Below are positions 45,142 to 54,927 of a stretch of 64,000 nucleotides of DNA, in pieces. Where the stretch lies: positions 1 to 64,000 of the forward strand of contig LGRX02003601.1 of NCBI GenBank assembly GCA_001247695.2. Direction: 5' to 3'. Within the stretch, counting starts at the first letter, position 1. Each line of letters starts with the position of its first letter. The position numbers and the translations under genes were made by a program. The stretch comes from Cymbomonas tetramitiformis (Eukaryota > Chlorophyta > Pyramimonadophyceae > Pyramimonadales > Pyramimonadaceae). Under the pieces are notes generated by a model. That model made no database searches, was not told the origin of the DNA, and saw only the letters and a program-made list of their open reading frames with translations.

Positions 45142-45861
45142 TCCCAAGAAGAGGGCATAGCATCTCGCCTGCACATTTGAGAAAAATTTTCAAGCGCAGT
45201 TTGCGGAGAACGCGTTAAGCACATGTCGGAACTTGAACTGAGAGTTCTGCCCTACTAAGGTGCAATTCACGGTCTCGAAGGGTCCTCGCCTTAGTAAGGC
45301 CAGCCTGCTCGAAAACGTGCTGACAGCGAGTGATAACCAAGCGAGTGATAACCAAGCGAGTGGCCAATTGTGTACATACCATGACAGGCTGCGCGTATCT
45401 TCACGAAGATGTCCTTGCACGCGCGTTAGGACGTGTCAAACGTTCGTCTTGGATCTACTCGTAGGGTGCATAAGCAGGTGAGCGTAACAGAATCGCCTTG
45501 AAATTCTCACCAGAAATAAAGCTTGAAAAGCAAGGCCGAGGTAAGAATCAAATGCGGTTCTGCAAAATTTCACGGCTTCGAGGGATTTATTGAGCAGGAA
45601 ATGGAGACTCGCTTCGCTTGCAAAAGTAGGTACTTGGAATGTGCGCTTGACTACTCATCAAATCGACGGTTCAAATTTGAGAAGCCATTAAAGAAAATAA
45701 TCTGTTCGTTCAATTGTCTTCGCAAGCAGCAGATATTGAGGTTTCTGATGCAAAATGTGATGCAAGAATGATGCAATATCATATTGTCTGCCGTTGCCTA
45801 AAATGCTAATTTCTGGTTGGTCCAACAATGCGCCATAACCCACAAAGATAAATCTGCCTAA
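45142..45861. other. No gene recognised; upstream region of the DOMON flavocytochrome gene
   Basis: May contain a first exon or 5' UTR; an acceptor-like TGTGCAG at about 45169-45175 would extend the hydrophobic N-terminus with RCYALFLG. A small AGCGAGTGATAACCA duplication lies at 45328-45360. Confidence 0.35.
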
Positions 45862-46200
45862 GGCTTATCCTAACTCAATGATCCTAAAACTTTGCATGAA
45901 TATTGAAGACAAATATATGAATATATGCAAATGGGATGCCTTTGATGTGGTTGGGTTCGAACCCAAGCAAGGTTGGCATGCCCAACCTTGACTTCCACAC
46001 CCCAAGAGGTCGCGAAGAAGACGCCATAAACCCAAAAACAAAATCAGTCTATAGCTTATCCCAACCCGATGCTGCTCAAACTTTGTATGCATATTCAAAG
46101 TGAGTTGAATAAAACGTGCGAACAAGTTGGGTCCGATGTGGTTGGGTGTGATCCCAAGCTAGGTCGCCCTAGACTTCCACACCTCAAGAAAGCGCGCCCC
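45862..46200. repeat. Diverged tandem repeat of about 180 bp with a box-B-like motif
   Basis: Two units, each running GCTTATCC-AACYCRATG...AAACTTTG-ATG...GATGTGGTTGGGT-YGA-CCCAAGC...GACTTCCACACC, start near 45862 and 46050. The GGTTCGAACCC palindrome in unit 1 resembles an RNA polymerase III box B. The second unit has decayed it. Bases 46201-46900 show nothing recognised. Confidence 0.6.
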
Positions 46201-46918
46201 TCCTCGCCATCGGAAAACCTGCGACACAAGCTGCACAAAACGAGTATCGTGAGTCGGCACATATGCATAAACAAACTGAAAAATAAAAGCAGTCAAACAC
46301 TTCCGAAATCCCTGCGCATAACACAGCAGCCACGACATCGTTCCGCCCATGAGGCGAAGCGAAGGACCGTTGAGAAAATTATGAGCAGTGAATGTTGGTG
46401 CGCAGCTCTTTATCCTTGAGCGAGTCAACGCCAACGGCAATCGTATCCGCGATATCGCTATCGATGGAAGATAAATAGATGATATGTTTTAATAATCCTG
46501 GAAATGGTCAGGACTCAGGTTCGATATCGCGAGATGACAATCTGGGAATTGTGTCATACCAGGCTGAAATCCAGCGTCTGTAGTATTACCCATTCTATTA
46601 TTGTGAAGCCCGCAAAGCTCCCAGAATGAAAGTTAGTGACACTGTCATCAAAGACGCCTGTATGAGCTGCAACAGGAATTATACAATCTGTGGGAATTTA
46701 TATGATCCCCACGCCAATCGGTGCGCCAGGCGGTGGAGATGTGGATGTGGAATTGTGGATACAAGGATAGGATCGTTCCTACCCACGCCACGCCAGCGCC
46801 AGTACCTGTCGATTCCCAAGGCGCCCGAGTGACGCATTTTGACGCTTTTTTGGGGGGACCGAGGGATGACGATGCATCAACTTTTTTTATCTTGGGGCCA
46901 TTTTGGGCGTAAAATAGG

Positions 46919-46975
46919 TGTGCCATACCCATATGACATGGGTATGACACCTTGTCATACCCCTATCATACCGTA
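46919..46975. repeat. Palindromic TGTCATAC/GTATGACA cluster
   Basis: CCATACCCATATGACATGGG and GTATGACACCTTGTCATACC repeat the words seen in the 5739-6352 duplication and in the TGTCAGGG LTRs. Confidence 0.6.
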
Positions 46976-47264
46976 TTTGTGCCCCCGCCCGCGCACGACC
47001 TCGAGGATGCATCGAATGAGGTGCCTATGTGGCGCGTGAACCTATAAGGGTCATCTAAAGGGGGCACCAACTGCCCCATGCATGACCCGCCTCGCATATG
47101 TGGCACCCCCTATCGATTAATCATAATGGGGTGTGATTTTCAGCCTACAAAACGGTAGGGGTGCTTGAGACCATACGGCGAAAGGCCAACTGCGGCTTCC
47201 CGCCAAGGACGCTTACGACGATCATGATGGGAATCACAAATCCAGTCGACTCGAGGGAAAAGAT

Positions 47265-47335
47265 GCCGAGACCGGGTTCGAGCCCGAGACCTCACTGTCA
47301 CTAGTCGTGCGCTCTATCCACTGAGCTATATCGGC
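47265..47335 (-). tRNA. Second tRNA-Thr(AGT)-like copy, inverted
   Basis: Inverse twin of 47993-48063 in the left arm, with box B as GGGTTCGAGCCC when read on the plus strand; it shares the same stem defects. No functional tRNA is claimed. Confidence 0.4.
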
Positions 47336-47992
47336 TTATTGATGACGATGAGAGATGGTGGTGGCGTAGTATGGTGTGAGCGACGGATATGTGATCCCCA
47401 GACTGTGACACGTAGGCGGCGAAGAGTGAAACACGAAGGATACAACTTTTCCCCCAATCTGCCGTTGCGGTGCGCTCTCTGTTGGGGCATCGCGCGGCTA
47501 TGGGCGGCGCGACTGTTGGGGGCGTGCGGCCTGTGCGGCACGATTGTATCCTTCATGACACAACCTCACTCTGAAGTGTCTACGTGGCACAACCACAACC
47601 AGCTGCCGGCGTCACACCTGCGCAGTGGAAGCGTGGTGGGCCCATAACCTGATGGGAAAGCTAAAATATATACGGCTGTAATATATTATAAGGTTTCACA
47701 GAGACGAAAGCTGAAGCCGTGGACTCAGGGTTTCGGATACAGTACTAAGGTGAATATTAGAATACAGAGATTGTTTTAATATTCCCGGCGGTCGGTGATG
47801 ATGCGGCACGTGACACAGCAGAGAGTCACAGCACAATGAGGGGTGACAGCAGAAGGGGGGCAACAGTCACCCATATACTGGGGGTGAAAGTTGCATCCCC
47901 CGTGATCGCCGCCTGCGTGTCACAGTCTGGGGATCACATATCCGTCGCTCACACCATACTACGCCACCACCATCTCTCATCGTCATCAATAA

Positions 47993-48063
47993 GCCGATAT
48001 AGCTCAGTGGATAGAGCGCACGACTAGTGACAGTGAGGTCTCGGGCTCGAACCCGGTCTCGGC
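47993..48063 (+). tRNA. tRNA-Thr(AGT)-like sequence, probably a tRNA-derived repeat rather than a working gene
   Basis: The acceptor stem GCCGATA pairs with TCTCGGC at six of seven positions; the D-arm GCTC...GAGC is perfect; T-stem TCGGG/CCGGT-like pairing closes around CTCGAA, one base short of a normal T-loop. The anticodon loop CTAGTGA reads AGT with T33 and a purine at 37, but two inner anticodon-stem pairs fail. Defects and its position in an inverted repeat favour a SINE-like origin. Confidence 0.45.
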
Positions 48064-48349
48064 ATCTTTTCCCTCGAGTCGACTGGATTTGTGATTCCCA
48101 TCAGGTTTGGGCTGCACCACTTGAAGCGGTGGTCTTTTTTTTTTTCGGTCCTTACTTTGGTCAACGCATCTCCAGCGACACCCGCGACTCCAGCGGTTTT
48201 TCACGTATCATGTCATTATTCAAGTCATTTCCTTAATAATATATGACACGACTCGACATGGCTACATATATATATATATACATATATGCATATCTCTGTG
48301 TGTGTGTGGAATGTAAAGTACAGAAGTACTGCAAATCACTTTATCTTTG

Positions 48350-48540
48350 CACATGACAAATTTCATGGCATAAAAGTGAATTATGCTGTATATCAACATC
48401 TGAGGTTGATCACTTTTCTGGGTTTTACTGATTTAAACCCATGGCAGTAAATGTACTTTCTGATGATATATATATAGAGTCATCAACTTAAGCGGAATAT
48501 CCACTTTAGTGATATTTATCAATCTATGATATGTTTTGAG
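48350..48540 (-). mobile_element. Inverted fragment of the copy A/B LTR-element interior
   Basis: On the minus strand it aligns with 25740-25900: GCTCAAA...CATAG-TTGA, the ATATC-CTAAAGTGG block, CTTAAGTTGAT, AGAAAGTACATTTACTG, CATGGGTTTAAATCAGTAAAACCCAG and TTGATATACAGCA. It ends where the minisatellite starts at about 48541. Confidence 0.7.
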
Positions 48541-48940
48541 CAGGCGCTGTGAAATAATGCTATATTAAATCGAGATGAGTCTCGGGTGGAGCGGTTTGAA
48601 ATATTGGCATATTGAATCGAGATGCGTCTCGGGTGGAGCGGTGTGAAATATTGACATATTGAATGGAGATGCGTCTCGGGTAAGGCGCTGTGAAATAATG
48701 CTATATTAAATCGAGAGGCGTCTCGAGTGGGGCGCTGTGAAATATTGGCATATTGAATCGAGATGCGTCTCGGTAAGGCGTGAAATAATGCTATATTAAA
48801 TCGAGATGAGTCTCGGGTGGAGCGGTTTGAAATATTGGCATATTGAATCGAGATGCGTCTCGGGTGGAGCGGTGTGAAATATTGACATATTGAATGGAGA
48901 TGCGTCTCGGGTAAGGCGCTGTGAAATAATGCTATATTAA
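48541..48940. repeat. Minisatellite with TCGAGATGCGTCTCGGG units, left block
   Basis: About seven units of roughly 58-62 bp alternate between GTGAAATAATGCTATATTAAATCGAGATGAGTCTCGGG and GTGAAATATTGGCATATTGAATCGAGATGCGTCTCGGG. A higher-order duplication is visible. Each unit has a GAGA-YGCRTCTC near-palindrome. The array resumes at 50006. Confidence 0.9.
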
Positions 48941-50001
48941 TGGCTACTATCCGGGCCACTAGTCCTTACCCAAGGACTAGGCGGAAATGTACATTACGGC
49001 CGGATTATTTGGCCCTAGACCCAACACCATGCTTCAAAAAATTCTTTGGGACACAACCTAAGTGCCTATCTTTGTGGGAAGTTGAATTTCAAAGTTTGGG
49101 TACCCGTAATCTAGCCGCGGTTTAGGGCTATGTCATGCTCTAAATTTAATTCATTTGGCTAGTCCTTGGGGAAGGACTAGCGGCGGCGTGGCCCCTAATG
49201 GCCCCTTAGATGAATAGGGGGTGGTGTACCACCACCCACATATCGAATTTATGACCCAATGGAAGGGTTCATAACCGTAAATGGCTTATAACGACGATAT
49301 ATTATGCTCTCAACGCATGGTAACCACCACCACTAAGACGAAAATGCTGAATTATGACATTTTTCGACCCAAAATTCGAGCAAAATATTCAATAACACGC
49401 ACCCTAATGGTTGGAAAATTCCCAAAAAAATACCGAGGTATAGTTTGAAGTCATATTTATGCATCACTATGCTCACTATTGGTAATATGTCTCATAGACC
49501 ACATGCTATGGGCCATGCAAAGCTGCAATTTGGGCAATGTGGCCCCATACTTAAGCAGTTCCCGCTGATATAAATATGACAAGTACCACCGAGCAGTAGC
49601 CATATAGCGACCAATGGCATAATCCCAACTCACCGCCACGCCCACCTATCATTGGGCAGGCTATACTTGTGCAATATTACCACTTGCGGCACCTATCTGG
49701 CACCTAGAGATCTCCCAAAAAAATCATGAAAATCAGTTACTGAAATCAGCTTGGCGATTTGAATGGATTTCATGGAAATAGTAGGGTGCATGCCACATGG
49801 GCGTCCACCGACAACAACATGCGCCATCCCGTGGCCAATGGGGCATTAAGGGACTTAGTTTAGGTCACATTGATGTCACAAACCGAGCCATAGGGTCACT
49901 GGCATTGGCTAGGTCGTCCCAAAAAAATCGACGGCGCTAGTCCTTCCCCAAGGACCAGTTTTCAATTTAGTCCTTGGGGAAGGACTGTCGGATAGTGGCC
50001 A
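48941..50001. mobile_element. 1,061-bp TIR element flanked by TTAA, inserted in the minisatellite
   Basis: The left end TGGCTACTATCCG and the right end CGGATAGTGGCCA are inverted repeats (one mismatch in 13). TTAA at 48937-48940 and 50002-50005 duplicates the target; removing the element restores the minisatellite phrase GCTATATTAAATCGAG. Inside, an 18-bp near-palindrome AGTCCTTNCCCAAGGACT occurs at about 48960, 49159, 49939 and 49970, two of them just inside each terminus. No transposase is present. TTAA is the piggyBac target, but the termini do not look like known piggyBac ends, so the superfamily is open. Confidence 0.85.
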
Positions 50002-50005
50002 TTAA

Positions 50006-50240
50006 ATCGAGAGGCGTCTCGAGTGGGGCGCTGTGAAATATTGGCATATTGAATCGAGATGCGTCTCGGGTAAGGCGCTGTGAAATAATGCTATATTAAA
50101 TCGAGATGAGTCTCGGGTGGAGCGGTGTGAAATATTGGCATATTGAATCGAGATGCGTCTCGGGTAAGGCGCTGTGAAATAATGCTATATTAAATCGAGA
50201 GGCGTCTCGAGTGGGGCGCTGTGATATATTGACACATTGA
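50006..50240. repeat. Minisatellite, right block
   Basis: Continuation of the 48541-48940 array after the TTAA element, with the same alternating units. It decays at about 50222 (ATATTGACACATTGAATGGC). Confidence 0.9.
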
Positions 50241-50359
50241 ATGGCAACATACGAATTGAAATGTTATCACATATTAGAATACATAATGAAAATACTTGTC
50301 CATAACCATAATCCATAACCATACCATACATCTAAAGCATCATAAATCTAGGGTGTAGC

Positions 50360-51799
50360 TTATGCAAAGGTAACTCTTTTGGTATAATCGGAATGAGGAG
50401 GTCGCACAGCTCCCAAATCTTTGACATGCTGAGCCAAGTTGTCACGGCGATCGCCTCGATAATTTCGAGATAATACAATTTCCTCTGCATCCGTGAGATC
50501 GCTTTTCCCCCCATCGAGGGCCTCCGCTGAAAGGATATCACTAGTAGTCCATATGCGAGAATCCTCTGCGGGGCGTTGATCATACTCATGGGCACCATTC
50601 TCAGCAATGGTGAATGGCGTGCGGGGAGGTGATTCAAGCTCTTGTGCGCTCTCATCGGAAGTGTCGATACAATAGTTGTGTAGGCTACAACAAGCAAGGA
50701 ATAAAGCCACAGCTCGGCCTGGTGTTTCGCGAGGGGCATTCTTTGACTTATCCCCTGGCTTGAGCTTGGTTCCAAGTAAGCTACAAGTAAGTGGGCGGTG
50801 CAAAATACCAAAACGTTGAAACATAATGCCGAAGGTACACTCGATATTGTTTCGAGTGACTGATTGATAGTAATTGAAATCATCTTGTGATTTCGGAAGC
50901 ATCTTTCCAGGGTAAGGAGTGATGATGGAGTCTGGTGCAATACCTTTGTATGCCTCGTCACCCATAATGTAAAATGGAGAAGGCAATCTCCCTGCGATAA
51001 GGGCTTTTCCGAAACTGGTCATGGTGATGGCGAGAGAGTCGTTGGTGTTTCCCTTAGCCGGGAGTGAAACATATGTAACCCTACGCTTGCCATCACATAC
51101 AACTTGTGCATTTAAGCTGTGGAATCCCTTACGATTGTAAAAAGATCTGGCGTCGACATGTTCCCTTTTTTTCGGTGCTCGAATCTCGATACATACACCA
51201 TCTACAGCACCGACACAATCTTGCATAGTTCCATTAGATCTGTGAAACATTCCCTTGGATAGCTCTTGAAGCGCCACTTGGTTAGTCATTGGAAAGTCAA
51301 TCGGCAAAACCTTTGGCATCACGTTGACAACTTGCCAAACCATAGTATAAAACTGTGATGATGAAATCCCATGAATGTCAATAATATCATAAATTTGTCC
51401 ACCAGCTAAATAACGTAGAGTCACTGACAAAGACATATGCCTATAATAAGGAATGTGTTTACCTCCAAGAGCTTGGCGCCTGCTAGGCTTGTCTCCGCAA
51501 TAAGTTGAAATTTTCTGAGCCAAATCCTCGAAAGCTTTCTTACTCATTTTGTAACGACGCCGAAAATCTTTTTCAGTCAAAGAGTCTACCCTACTTGGCC
51601 AATTCATATATTCCCTTTTTTTCTGATTGGATCTGGTCTTCTTACCTCCCCAAACTTTCATCAAGGTAGTATCTGACGGATCAGGCTTGAAGCTGAAGGA
51701 CGTGCCTTGGCGACTCCGGCGGTAAAGTCCACATAATAAAAAGAAGGACACTTCGTTGGCCTTGCCAACAACCCCCATAGGACGAATAGCCTGCACCAC
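50360..51799 (-). CDS. PIF/Harbinger-type transposase (DDE_Tnp_4, HARBI1-like)
   Basis: A 479-residue uninterrupted frame. Residues numbered from 51799: the catalytic triad candidates are D200 (VGAVDGVCIEI), D281 (IMGDEAYKGI) and E320 (RNNIECTFG), followed by the typical FGIMFQRFGIL and an ACCSLHNYC segment. Upstream, residues 80-180 hold a helix-turn-helix-like region of the family. HARBI1-type proteins act as nucleases that cut and join element ends, usually together with a separate Myb/SANT-like DNA-binding protein, which was not recognised here. Element ends (terminal inverted repeats with 3-bp target duplications) were not found, so it may be an immobile or domesticated copy. The intact frame suggests recent activity or selection. 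Confidence 0.85.
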   Translation of the reverse strand: MVQAIRPMGVVGKANEVSFFLLCGLYRRSRQGTSFSFKPDPSDTTLMKVWGGKKTRSNQKKREYMNWPSRVDSLTEKDFRRRYKMSKKAFEDLAQKISTYCGDKPSRRQALGGKHIPYYRHMSLSVTLRYLAGGQIYDIIDIHGISSSQFYTMVWQVVNVMPKVLPIDFPMTNQVALQELSKGMFHRSNGTMQDCVGAVDGVCIEIRAPKKREHVDARSFYNRKGFHSLNAQVVCDGKRRVTYVSLPAKGNTNDSLAITMTSFGKALIAGRLPSPFYIMGDEAYKGIAPDSIITPYPGKMLPKSQDDFNYYQSVTRNNIECTFGIMFQRFGILHRPLTCSLLGTKLKPGDKSKNAPRETPGRAVALFLACCSLHNYCIDTSDESAQELESPPRTPFTIAENGAHEYDQRPAEDSRIWTTSDILSAEALDGGKSDLTDAEEIVLSRNYRGDRRDNLAQHVKDLGAVRPPHSDYTKRVTFA

Positions 51800-52202
51800 A
51801 CAATACCCAGGCGCTTGAAAGTTATGCTACGGTGTGAAGATAATGATGCAACCCATGTATGATAAATAACAGCGAGAATAATAAGGAGTGCAATAAGTTA
51901 TATAAGTTATGATAAGGAGTGCAGGGAGTATACAAAGGGGCGGGATAACCTAAGGTAAGGGATAAGAATAAGTATAAGTGATATTGGATATTGTGAACTG
52001 GAAATAGATAAAGTAATACTATGTTAGGTTTTTTTTTTCCAAGGGGGGTAGGAAAGATAAGGGTTTAGGCAACAAACCTAAACCTAAGCAAGGGTATTGA
52101 AAGAAGGAGGTTTAGGAAACAAACCTAAACCTAAAAATACAAAGAAGTGCAACGTAATGCATATCATATTACATAGAAAGTATCAAAGGTAAGGGGACTA
52201 CT
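51800..52202. other. No gene recognised; inverted CCTAAACCTAA/GGTTTAGG motifs
   Basis: At 52058-52137 two CCTAAACCTAA blocks alternate with GGGTTTAGG and GGTTTAGG. These recall the TTTAGGG telomere repeat of plants and many green algae but are only one or two units each. Confidence 0.4.
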
Positions 52203-52718
52203 TTACTTCCAAGCATTCGTGATGCTTTTTTTGTTGGCATACACCCCCCAGCACCAACGGTGAGCATCTCCTGTCAGCAGCACCTCCGAGCAAGCGTGAC
52301 GAAAGTTTGCATTAAAGAAAAAGATATCCTCGTCGTGGATCTGAAAACCACAACGATGCGAGGCCTGGCACCAGTCCCCCCCATCGACAGCACCAAGAGG
52401 CTTCCCATGCCTTGTAGGGATTTGGTGAAGGTTTTTGAGGCATGTTAGGGTGTTCTGCAAGTCACCCTTGTCAGCGTGAATGACAGCACTAAAATCCTTC
52501 GTGAAATATGATTGCAACATGGGGTACCCCTTATGAAAGGGGATCCCTGCTTCACGCGCAGCCTCACTTTCCGTCGTTAGACACTCTTGAAGAAAGTCAA
52601 TTTGGTGCAAGGGTTCAAAAACAAGCGAGCGCAGCCTCTTCATTTGCCCAACCCAAGAGTTGTAGGCTTGGGTGAATTGACCGAAAGGGTAGCGCGCTGT
52701 AGGAGGCGACACAACAAA

Positions 52719-52908
52719 TGCTGGATTCAGTGACCCGTAGGTCATAACTATTCTGACTCCCGTTAGCTGTACCAGTACTCGTACAGTACTAGGTGACAGA
52801 TCCCTAGGTCACAGACACCTTATATTCGTTTATCTTTATAATCAGTTTACACTTGTATGAAAACTATTCAGTGACCGCCCGATATAATACGTTATATTAT
52901 ATCTCACA
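52719..52908 (+). repeat. 5' LTR of the gag-only element
   Basis: 190 bp from TGCTGGATTCAG to TATATCTCACA, with a CAGTACTCGTACAGTACT palindrome and a CCTAGGTCACAG block. No convincing primer-binding site was recognised in the bases just after it (GTTATGGCCCC). Confidence 0.92.
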
Positions 52909-52970
52909 GTTATGGCCCCCCCACCCGCCCCAAGACAGCCGCACCTGTCCACACGCACACGCCTCTCGGG

Positions 52971-54533
52971 TTGGCTTACGCAGGCGATGGGCAGGGTGAC
53001 ATCTCAGACTTCCTAGAGGAGTTTGCTCGTATCATTGGTGAGGCCTCTACCCTACTCGCCTCCCTCCATCATGACGAGCGCGGAATTGCACCCGACACAC
53101 CGCCGCCGCGGAGTGATTTTTCCCGTAGGCATGGGGGCGGTGGTGTAAGATTTCCACCGTCCAAGTGGCGCGACGAACGAAACCGTCGGACCGACGGTAA
53201 GTTTCACGGACGTAATCGTCACGTGGGATGGAAGCAACGCTTCGCGGCATCCCCGCTCCCGAAGGGCGGGAATTGGCCTCAAGGCATGAAGCCGCAGGGT
53301 GCTAGGAGCATTTCTTTTCACTCCGCATCCTCGGCCTTCGTTCAGGAGTGCCCCCTCTGCCCTGGGCATTTTCATGACACGGCACGTTGCCCTGAGGTGT
53401 GTGGTTCGTGCGATGTGGACCTACGGGATGCCGCCATGGACCTAGACGAGGTCGTTTCGGCCTTTCAAACCGCCTTCGACAATGAGAACGACGAGGACTT
53501 CGCTGTCCTGTGCCACGAGCACGACCAGCCACTGGTGCGTAATGATCCTGAGCCTTTCACCTATCCGGTACTGCACGACGTGGGATTGCGTGCACACTAT
53601 GCGGGCTTGGGTCGTGGTGCTTCGGGCGACGACATGGAGGATGTGCTCTCACATGCACGAGGCGTCCTTGCGTCCCTACGTTCTGCGGCTACGGCTGCAG
53701 AAGTCGGTGGTGCTACCGCATCTGGTGAGCAACCACCGCTGCACATCGGCATTTTGTCTGTGCCGCAGGTGGTGTGCGATGCGCCACCACCTGCCAATCG
53801 CGAGATCGACACGGGGCTTTACCCTATTTCGGCATCGGACCCCGCTTCTTTCGGATCTCCTTTCGAGGAACCGCTGCGGGTGTCTTTTATGGACCGGGTG
53901 ATGCCCGGATGCCCTGACCCTTCCCTTCATTTGTGTTCAATTGAGCCTTCTCGCGGCTCGATTCACCCGGGAGAGCTTTCCGTGATCGACGATGACGACG
54001 GCTCCGACAGTTATTCCTTTTCCGGAGACGAGATTCCCTCGGCCCCACCGGCTACACAGTCACGTGTCGGTGTGGCAACATTGCCGAGGGTCTTCTCTCT
54101 TGCATCTCTAGCCCTGCCCGCACTCATGTGTCTTGCATGTGTGTCAGCGGTTCAGGGTTCGGTGGTGCTCGATCGAGCCCGTGAATTCACCGCAGCGGTA
54201 CATCCCACTGGGGTGACTGCCAACAGTCTGCCCGCCTTGCCGTACTATTTTACTTTCGGCATTTCTTTTCCATCTTTGGTTTCGGCGGGTTTGAATTCTG
54301 ATTTTCAATTTTCGGAATTTCTGATTTTGCTCTACAAGTCTTTTCCTGCCTCTGGTTTCTGGTCTTCGATTCTGGATTATGGTTCCGGCTTCTGGTTCTG
54401 GACACTGGTCTCTGGACTCTGGTTCTGGATTATGACTTCTGGACTCTGGTTCTGGTTGACCTTCTTTGACACTGACAACTTCTTCAACTCTGGTGAACTC
54501 TGCAGCCTTGTGGACCACTTCGGAAGTGGCTGA
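52971..54533 (+). CDS. Gag-like zinc-knuckle protein with a C-terminal membrane-like segment
   Basis: The open frame extends upstream of 52971 to the LTR but has no ATG. The only nearby ATG (52912, 4 nt after the LTR) is in another frame and reaches this one if one base of the C7 run at 52915-52921 is disregarded. Residues from 52971: a basic Arg/Gly-rich stretch at 45-100, then a classical CCHC knuckle C127-X2-C130-X4-H135-X4-C140 (CPLCPGHFHDTARC), an acidic segment, a Ser/Asp-rich segment, a hydrophobic segment (SLASLALPALMCLACVSAV) and a Trp/Phe-rich tail with SGLWFW repeats. It would bind element RNA and form particles. The membrane-like segment is unusual for gag. Related, broken copies lie at 3200-5040. 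Confidence 0.75.
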   Translation: MAYAGDGQGDISDFLEEFARIIGEASTLLASLHHDERGIAPDTPPPRSDFSRRHGGGGVRFPPSKWRDERNRRTDGKFHGRNRHVGWKQRFAASPLPKGGNWPQGMKPQGARSISFHSASSAFVQECPLCPGHFHDTARCPEVCGSCDVDLRDAAMDLDEVVSAFQTAFDNENDEDFAVLCHEHDQPLVRNDPEPFTYPVLHDVGLRAHYAGLGRGASGDDMEDVLSHARGVLASLRSAATAAEVGGATASGEQPPLHIGILSVPQVVCDAPPPANREIDTGLYPISASDPASFGSPFEEPLRVSFMDRVMPGCPDPSLHLCSIEPSRGSIHPGELSVIDDDDGSDSYSFSGDEIPSAPPATQSRVGVATLPRVFSLASLALPALMCLACVSAVQGSVVLDRAREFTAAVHPTGVTANSLPALPYYFTFGISFPSLVSAGLNSDFQFSEFLILLYKSFPASGFWSSILDYGSGFWFWTLVSGLWFWIMTSGLWFWLTFFDTDNFFNSGELCSLVDHFGSG

Positions 54534-54737
54534 GTAGCCTTAAGATTCAGCTGTAGGAACTTAGCTTGTGAGCAGTTTCCTGGCAGCAGTTTTAGAAAGG
54601 GACCGCCCTGGCTAAAGCACAGGCCTCCCTCTAGCAGTTTCCAGCTCTTAGCTGTTTGTTGTTTCGGAACAATTTGCTTTGTCTGTGCTCCGCTCTCTGC
54701 CACCTGTAACAGCACTATGTACAGTCACAGGGTGGTG

Positions 54738-54927
54738 TGCTGGATTCAGTGACCCGTAGGTCATAACTATTCCGACTCCCGTTAGCTGTACCAGTACTCG
54801 TACAGTACTAGGTGACAGATCCCTAGGTCACAGACACCTTATATTCGTTTATCTTTATAATCAGTTTACACTTGTATGAAAACTATTCAGTGACCGCCCG
54901 ATATAATACGTTATATTATATCTCACA
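54738..54927 (+). repeat. 3' LTR of the gag-only element
   Basis: Same 190 bp as the 5' LTR with one substitution visible. It is immediately followed by the target duplication ACAAA and the rest of the interrupted exon. Confidence 0.92.

Larger units (their letters stand above)
47225..48103. repeat. Large inverted repeat (198-bp arms) with a tRNA-Thr-like block in each arm
   Basis: The arms 47225-47422 and 47906-48103 are almost perfect inverse copies (TGATGGGAATCACAAATCC...CGTGTCACAGTCTGG), enclosing about 480 bp without coding features. Each arm holds a tRNA-like sequence: 47265-47335 on the minus strand and 47993-48063 on the plus strand. The high arm identity means either recent origin as a foldback unit or two insertions of one repeat in opposite orientation. 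Confidence 0.85.
52719..54927 (+). mobile_element. Complete gag-only LTR retrotransposon (non-autonomous), 2,209 bp
   Basis: Identical-length LTRs (52719-52908 and 54738-54927, 190 bp each, TGCTGG...CTCACA) differ at one visible position (CTGACTCC against CCGACTCC). The 5-bp target duplication ACAAA is present at 52714-52718 and 54928-54932. A purine-rich AGGGTGGTG precedes the 3' LTR. The interior has one gag-like frame and no protease, reverse transcriptase or integrase, so movement would depend on enzymes from another element. It has inserted in exon 2 of a minus-strand gene. Confidence 0.92.

Noticed and set aside
48541..50240. Regularly spaced repeats that could be mistaken for a CRISPR array
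   Set aside because: The units are tandem without unique spacers, and the genome is eukaryotic.
52058..52137. Interstitial telomere from CCTAAACC/GGTTTAGG words
   Set aside because: Only one or two units in alternating orientation; too short to call a telomeric tract.
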